DNA from: Flavobacteriales bacterium
GTDB lineage: Bacteria; Bacteroidota; Bacteroidia; JACJYZ01
DNA: 64,000 bases
Direction of reading: 5' to 3'
Assembly: GCA_020635855.1 (NCBI GenBank)
Contig: JACJYZ010000003.1
Span: forward strand, 62,001 to 126,000
Position numbers and translations under genes: made by a program. The notes under the pieces are model-generated. The model saw nothing but the letters and a program-made list of their open reading frames with translations. It was not told the DNA's origin and searched no databases. Every line of letters begins with the position of its first letter. Position 1 is the stretch's first letter. Positions 59,922 to 64,000 of this stretch are shown here, in pieces.

Positions 59922-60488
59922 TTTCCGGATCCGCCCCGGATTCTTTTTCAGAAAGGCACTCCAACCGGAAACCCCGCCGTCAGCTCCGCGGGTGTGTGTG
60001 CGTTGATAATGATGACACAATGCCGCAGCCAGGCCATCGGTCGCGTCCAGGTTGCCCGGCATTTTCCTGATCTTAAGAATGGATTGCAGCATGGCAGCTA
60101 CCTGTTCCTTGGAAGCATTCCCGTTGCCCGTAATGGACTGCTTTATTTTTTTTGGACTGTATTCGAAAATCGGGATGGACCTGTGCAGACATGCCGCCAT
60201 GGCCACGCCCTGGGCGCGTCCGAGTTTCAGCATCGACTGTACGTTCTTTCCGAAAAACGGTGCTTCAATGGCCAGCTCATCCGGCAGGTACTCATCGATC
60301 AGGGCCAACGTACTTTCAAAAATCTTTTTCAAACGATCCGGGTGTGTCAGGTTGGCTGACAGTTTGAGTACATCCAGGTGGACCAGTTCAGGATGCTTGT
60401 TGCGTACATGCAGGATACCATACCCCATGATATGGGTACCCGGGTCAATTCCCAGGATGACCTTGTCCTCTGATCCTGTTTCCGCCAT
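59916..60488 (-). CDS. ruvC: Holliday junction endonuclease RuvC
   Basis: 190 residues. Catalytic acids: Asp in ILGIDPGTHIMGYGIL (residue ~14), Glu in ELAIEAPFFGKNVQSMLKLG (~residue 74), and Asp in LDATDGLAAALCHHYQR (~150). It cuts Holliday junctions with RuvAB. It converges on the HIT gene with a 6-bp overlap and diverges from the LPG-synthase-like gene across 41 bp. Confidence 0.96.
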   Translation of the reverse strand: MAETGSEDKVILGIDPGTHIMGYGILHVRNKHPELVHLDVLKLSANLTHPDRLKKIFESTLALIDEYLPDELAIEAPFFGKNVQSMLKLGRAQGVAMAACLHRSIPIFEYSPKKIKQSITGNGNASKEQVAAMLQSILKIRKMPGNLDATDGLAAALCHHYQRTHTRGADGGVSGWSAFLKKNPGRIRKS

Positions 60489-60529
60489 GGGTACTACCGC
60501 TATTTTCGTTAATTTGCCCGGTTGATTAT

Positions 60530-61516
60530 ATGCGCATGCAAAAGAAATCGCTCCGGGTCATCGGTTGGTTGCTAAAGATAGCGATTGTTTTCCTTGCCTT
60601 TTATTACATCTACCACCAACTGTTCGAGGAGAGGAACATGCGGCAGCTGTTCACTGAGTTCAGGCAGTTGGTGAGGTGGAACGAATTGCCGGGCATCCTG
60701 CTGGTGGTATTTCTCATGTTGTTCAATTGGTCCCTTGAAGCGGCCAAATGGCGTTACCTGGTGAAGAAGATTGAGGATATTTCGTTTGGGAAAGCACTCG
60801 TTGCAGTTTTCTCCGGCATCACTGTCAGTGTATTTACACCCAATAAAATCGGTGAATACGGTGGACGTGTATTTCATCTGAAATCTGAACATCGCCTGGA
60901 TGCGGTGGTTATCACGTTGGTCGGAAGCATGATGCAGCTGGGTGTGACTTTGCTGGGAGGATTGATCACCGCCCCTTTCTTTTATGCAAAGTATCACAAG
61001 GGAGACGATTATGTTCAGGAGTATTTCTTCTACGGATTGCTGTTCGTTACTTTTTCATTCCTTGGTGTGCTGGCCCTGGCATTCTTCAGGCGCATGTTGC
61101 TGAAAAAGGCATTGCATAGGATGGGGTTCCTGGAGCGTGCCCGGAAGTACGGCAAGGCGCTTACCTTTTACCATCGCCGGGAATTGTGGTTTGTTTTCAG
61201 GATGTGCCTGGCCAGGTATGTGGTTTTCTCAACCCAGCTGTACCTGTTGTTGTGGACCTTTGACGTGTACCTCAGTTTCATCCAGGCCTTGCTGTTCATT
61301 CCCCTTATTTTTTTCATGATCACGGTGATTCCGAGGCCACTGGCCTTTGCGGAACTCGGCGTTCGTGCTTCAACTGCACTCTACTTTCTGACCTACCTGA
61401 ATGCCGATCAGACCGGTGTGTTGTTGGCCATGTTCAGCCTGTGGATGCTCAATCTAGCCGTACCGGCATTGTTGGGTAGCATTTTCATTTTGCGTATGAG
61501 AATATTCGGTCGTTAA
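60530..61516 (+). CDS. Lysylphosphatidylglycerol synthase-like transmembrane protein (UPF0104)
   Basis: 328 residues, with about eight hydrophobic helices and the family segments LVVFLMLFNWSLEAAKWRYL, ALVAVFSGITVSVFTPNKIG, and FMITVIPRPLAFAELGVRAS. This is the flippase-like transmembrane part only, without the lysyl-transferase domain. Members of this family are thought to move lipids or lipid-linked sugars, so the exact cargo is open. The glycosyltransferase gene follows 1 bp after its stop, which supports a role in glycolipid or glycan assembly. Confidence 0.85.
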   Translation: MRMQKKSLRVIGWLLKIAIVFLAFYYIYHQLFEERNMRQLFTEFRQLVRWNELPGILLVVFLMLFNWSLEAAKWRYLVKKIEDISFGKALVAVFSGITVSVFTPNKIGEYGGRVFHLKSEHRLDAVVITLVGSMMQLGVTLLGGLITAPFFYAKYHKGDDYVQEYFFYGLLFVTFSFLGVLALAFFRRMLLKKALHRMGFLERARKYGKALTFYHRRELWFVFRMCLARYVVFSTQLYLLLWTFDVYLSFIQALLFIPLIFFMITVIPRPLAFAELGVRASTALYFLTYLNADQTGVLLAMFSLWMLNLAVPALLGSIFILRMRIFGR

Positions 61517-61517
61517 C

Positions 61518-62660
61518 ATGCACATGGAAGTCATATCTTATTTGCTTCCTGCACTCGCCTGCGTATACGGCATATGGATCGGTTACTGCAGCATCGGTTG
61601 GCTGAGATTGCAGGAGGTGCCGGATGTCCGTGATCATCGACCTGATACGCGGGTGAGTGTTGTGGTAGCGGCAAGAAACGAAGCGAATAACATCGTCGGA
61701 TGCCTGGATGCATTGATGGCGCTCGACTATCCGTTCGATCTGCTTGAAGTCATTGTTGTGGATGATCATTCGGATGACAATACCTGGCAACTTGCAAACG
61801 AATTTGTGGAAAGGAAGGTGCCCGGACCGGTTGTCAAAGTACTCCGGGCAACGAATGGAACAGGTAAGAAGCAGGCACTCACCGAAGGCATTCTGGCTGC
61901 CGGCGGACAACTGGTCTTTACCACGGATGCGGATTGTAGAACCCCACCTCAATGGTTACGAATGATGGTGAGGGTATACGAATCCCATCATCCGCGGATG
62001 ATGCTGGGAACCGTCAGGTTGGAGGGCAAGAGCGCTTTTCAGCAATGGCAGTCGCTTGAAATGGCCGGCCTGATGGGGGTGACGGGAGGCATGGCCGGGT
62101 GGGGTTCACCATCTCTTGCCAACGGTGCCAACATCGGTTTCGAAAGGCAGGCATTTCTGGATGTGGGTGGTTATGGTTCCCACATGGATAAGGCATCAGG
62201 AGACGATGTGTTTCTGCTGGGGGCTTTTAAAAAATCCTATGGGAAGAAAAGCATCCGCTTTGTCAAAGATCCCCGGGCAACGGTAGCCACCCATGCGATC
62301 CCGGGCTGGTCGGATTTTATCCAGCAACGTATCAGATGGGCTTCAAAAATTATGGCAATGAAAGACTTCCATATCTTTTTTGGAGCCATATTGGTCTATT
62401 TTCTGCATCTTTTCTTGCTGACAACCGTACTTTTGTCGGTTATATGGCCCGGCATGTTGTTCGGGTGGTTGATGGCCATGTGCATCAAATGTTTGTTTGA
62501 CTTTTTGTTTTTATATTTAGTCGGTTCCCCACCCGTAAGAAAATGGTTATGGTTCAAGGTGCTACCGGCCCAATGTCTCAATATCGTCTATGTGCCATGG
62601 TCCGGATTGTTGTCTTTTCGTGGTGCATACTACTGGAAGGGGCGTCGGTTGAGCAAGTGA
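61518..62660 (+). CDS. Membrane-bound family 2 glycosyltransferase
   Basis: 380 residues. One N-terminal helix, then the GT-A domain: VSVVVAARNEANNIVGCLDA, VIVVDDHSDDNTWQL, TTDADCRTPPQWLR with the metal-binding DAD, and the acceptor-side ISGDDVFLL-like ASGDDVFLLGAFK and QQRIRWASK (QxxRW). Two or three C-terminal helices follow. This arrangement is usual for processive or polyprenol-linked glycosyltransferases. Donor and acceptor are unknown. It follows the LPG-synthase-like gene without a gap. Confidence 0.9.
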   Translation: MHMEVISYLLPALACVYGIWIGYCSIGWLRLQEVPDVRDHRPDTRVSVVVAARNEANNIVGCLDALMALDYPFDLLEVIVVDDHSDDNTWQLANEFVERKVPGPVVKVLRATNGTGKKQALTEGILAAGGQLVFTTDADCRTPPQWLRMMVRVYESHHPRMMLGTVRLEGKSAFQQWQSLEMAGLMGVTGGMAGWGSPSLANGANIGFERQAFLDVGGYGSHMDKASGDDVFLLGAFKKSYGKKSIRFVKDPRATVATHAIPGWSDFIQQRIRWASKIMAMKDFHIFFGAILVYFLHLFLLTTVLLSVIWPGMLFGWLMAMCIKCLFDFLFLYLVGSPPVRKWLWFKVLPAQCLNIVYVPWSGLLSFRGAYYWKGRRLSK

Positions 62661-62694
62661 TGGACGGAACCGAAGCATAACCGGAAGTAAAAAT

Positions 62695-63954
62695 TTGGTG
62701 AAGGAAAAAAAGATAAAATCCCAGGAATCCCTCGCAAGGCAGGTTTGGAAGCGCATGCGGAGAAACCGAGTTGGCATGCTCGGTTTGGTGGTCATTTGTC
62801 TTTCCGTTATGGTAGCCATTCTGGGCTACCTCATCATGCCTGACTCTACGCCGCTGGCCAATGACCAGAAACCTGAGCTGACCATTAAAAAGCCCGGTTT
62901 CAGTGTGCAGATGCTGAAGGTCAGTAAGAATGAAGATGTAGAGATCGTCAATGTGTTTTCCAGGATGATCTTCGGACAGAAAAGTCCATACCGTTCCATT
63001 CCCATTACAGCGTATCACTTTGACGGCCCGGAGATCGTGGTGAATGAATATACCGGTAACGACGAAGATAAGGGATTGGAAAAGCGATACAACCTTGCCG
63101 ATGTGGTTTACGCCCTGTCGTACGAAAATCCTGAAGTGAAGGAAGTCGGCCAGTCGCTCCAATTCACTACCATCAACGGGGAAGTGAAGAGTGAACCTGT
63201 GAAAGAGTTGCAGCGCAGGGTGGAAGACAAGTTCCTGATCACGCGCACGTATTGGTTGGGTACAGATCGTTCCGGACGCGACCTGTTGAGTCGCCTGATG
63301 GGTGGAACGCGGGTGTCTCTTTCGGTGGGTTTTATCTCCGTGATGATTTCACTTGTCATCGGAATCCTCATGGGTGCCATTGCAGGATTTTTCCGGGGTC
63401 GGGTGGATGATGTCATCCTCTGGATCATCAATGTGGTTTGGTCCATTCCTACGCTTTTGTTGGTCATTGCCATTGCCTTGGCCCTGGGTAAGGGATTCTG
63501 GCAGGTCTTTGTTGCAGTAGGACTCACCATGTGGGTGGAAGTCGCCCGTGTGGTTCGGGGCCAGGTTCTCAGCATTCGTGAAAAGGAATACATTGAAGCA
63601 GGAAGGGCTTTGGGATATCAGAACTTCCGCCTGATCATCCGCCATGTGCTTCCCAACGTGATGGGACCTGTGATAGTCATTTCAGCAGCCAATTTCGCTT
63701 CGGCGATCCTGATCGAAGCCGGCTTGAGTTTTCTTGGTGTAGGGGCGCCACCGCCAACGCCATCCTGGGGCAGCATGATCCGTGATCACTACGGCTACAT
63801 CATTGTGGATGCGGCCTACCTGGCCATTTTGCCGGGGTTGGCGATCAGCATGATGGTGCTTGCTTTTACATTGGTTGGAAACGCCCTTCGGGATGCTTTT
63901 GATACCAAAGGTGCTTCGAACCAGTCGATTTCTTCGGGGCCGGGCCTCGGTTAG
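62695..63954 (+). CDS. Oligopeptide-type ABC transporter permease (DppC/OppC)
   Basis: About 419 residues, starting at TTG 62695 or GTG 62698. Helix 1 is at ~28-48 (VGMLGLVVICLSVMVAILGY). It is followed by an unusually long extracytoplasmic section of ~140 residues, then WLGTDRSGRDLLSRLMGGTR and five more helices with the ABC-contact loop EYIEAGRALGYQNFRLIIRH (EAA motif) and LSFLGVGAPPPTPSWGSM. It pairs with a DppB-type permease and ATPases for peptide or nickel import; these partners are not in the window. The extra section is much longer than in typical DppC. Confidence 0.9.
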   Translation: MVKEKKIKSQESLARQVWKRMRRNRVGMLGLVVICLSVMVAILGYLIMPDSTPLANDQKPELTIKKPGFSVQMLKVSKNEDVEIVNVFSRMIFGQKSPYRSIPITAYHFDGPEIVVNEYTGNDEDKGLEKRYNLADVVYALSYENPEVKEVGQSLQFTTINGEVKSEPVKELQRRVEDKFLITRTYWLGTDRSGRDLLSRLMGGTRVSLSVGFISVMISLVIGILMGAIAGFFRGRVDDVILWIINVVWSIPTLLLVIAIALALGKGFWQVFVAVGLTMWVEVARVVRGQVLSIREKEYIEAGRALGYQNFRLIIRHVLPNVMGPVIVISAANFASAILIEAGLSFLGVGAPPPTPSWGSMIRDHYGYIIVDAAYLAILPGLAISMMVLAFTLVGNALRDAFDTKGASNQSISSGPGLG

Positions 63955-63958
63955 TGCC

Positions 63959-64000
63959 TCAGAAAGGCAGGTCGTCTGTTTCTGCGTCTACACCTTCACT
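63959..64000 (-). CDS. ssb: Single-stranded DNA-binding protein, C-terminal end (cut by window edge)
   Basis: Only 13 codons and the stop are in the window. They read S-E-G-V-D-A-E-T-D-D-L-P-F-stop. The acidic tail ending in DDLPF is the conserved protein-docking tip of SSB, to which many repair proteins bind. The gene enters from the right edge on the minus strand and converges on the OppC-like gene, 4 bp from its stop. Confidence 0.8.
   Translation of the reverse strand, partial: SEGVDAETDDLPF

Overview
The window looks like a chromosomal segment of a Bacteroidota bacterium, most likely from or near the Flavobacteriales. The signs are several secreted proteins with C-terminal type IX secretion (T9SS) sorting domains, the gliding-motility ABC protein GldA, a PorV/PorQ-family protein, a TonB-dependent receptor with a CarboxypepD_reg-like N-terminal domain, a bacterial geranylgeranylglyceryl phosphate synthase homologue, a separate atpD-atpC pair, and repeated matches to the Bacteroidota promoter pattern TTG-N18..22-TAnnTTTG. 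Most regions look near 50-57% G+C; the restriction-modification block looks more A+T rich. These are estimates by eye.

Layout. 1-6 kb: a cut-off CotH-like gene, an E-set/CBM-like T9SS protein, an arylsulfotransferase-like T9SS protein, a PaiB-like FMN-binding protein, DUF2200 and another T9SS protein, all on the minus strand. 6-7 kb: DUF2007 and VOC-family genes. 7.1-10.4 kb: an EcoRII-type restriction-modification cassette (C5 methyltransferase, Vsr, EcoRII-family endonuclease) bounded by imperfect ~45-bp direct repeats. 10.4-10.9 kb: a repeat-rich patch with the initiator tRNA-fMet and a fragment of it. 10.9-13.4 kb: a sigma factor and its membrane partner. 13.6-23.3 kb: one giant 3,227-residue surface protein built from ~746-residue super-repeats. 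23.3-26.6 kb: a secreted M4 metalloprotease. 27-29 kb: der, a candidate structured RNA and a DCC-family protein. 29-34.4 kb: a transsulfuration-type enzyme, metK, gldA, rsgA, dtd and a MazG-like gene. 34.5-37.2 kb: a hydrolase, atpC and atpD. 37.8-39.3 kb: ribF and an LRR protein. 39.3-45.6 kb: a TPP-riboswitch-controlled thi operon (thiS-thiC-tenI-like-thiD-thiE-thiG-thiH). 45.6-48.5 kb: a GGGP synthase, a phosphopantetheinyl transferase and ahcY. 48.7-50.1 kb: a Rieske-like lipoprotein and two small proteins. 50.3-59 kb: a three-gene envelope operon (TonB receptor, 1,295-residue secreted protein, PorV-like). 59-64 kb: greA, HIT, ruvC, an LPG-synthase-like membrane protein, a glycosyltransferase, an OppC-like permease and the last codons of ssb.

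How it fits together: metK and ahcY bracket the methyl cycle (SAM synthesis and S-adenosylhomocysteine removal), with a transsulfuration-type enzyme in the metK transcription unit. The T9SS cargo proteins, the PorV-like protein and GldA point to an envelope built around T9SS export and surface adhesion. The most unusual signals lie between genes. A 13-bp GCATAC-type repeat family starts at or just after the stop codons of at least four genes, sometimes with an imperfect palindromic element. Other items are a MITE-like inverted repeat, a composite repeat island, a candidate structured RNA and a hairpin in the greA leader. No CRISPR array, prophage or transposase gene was recognised.
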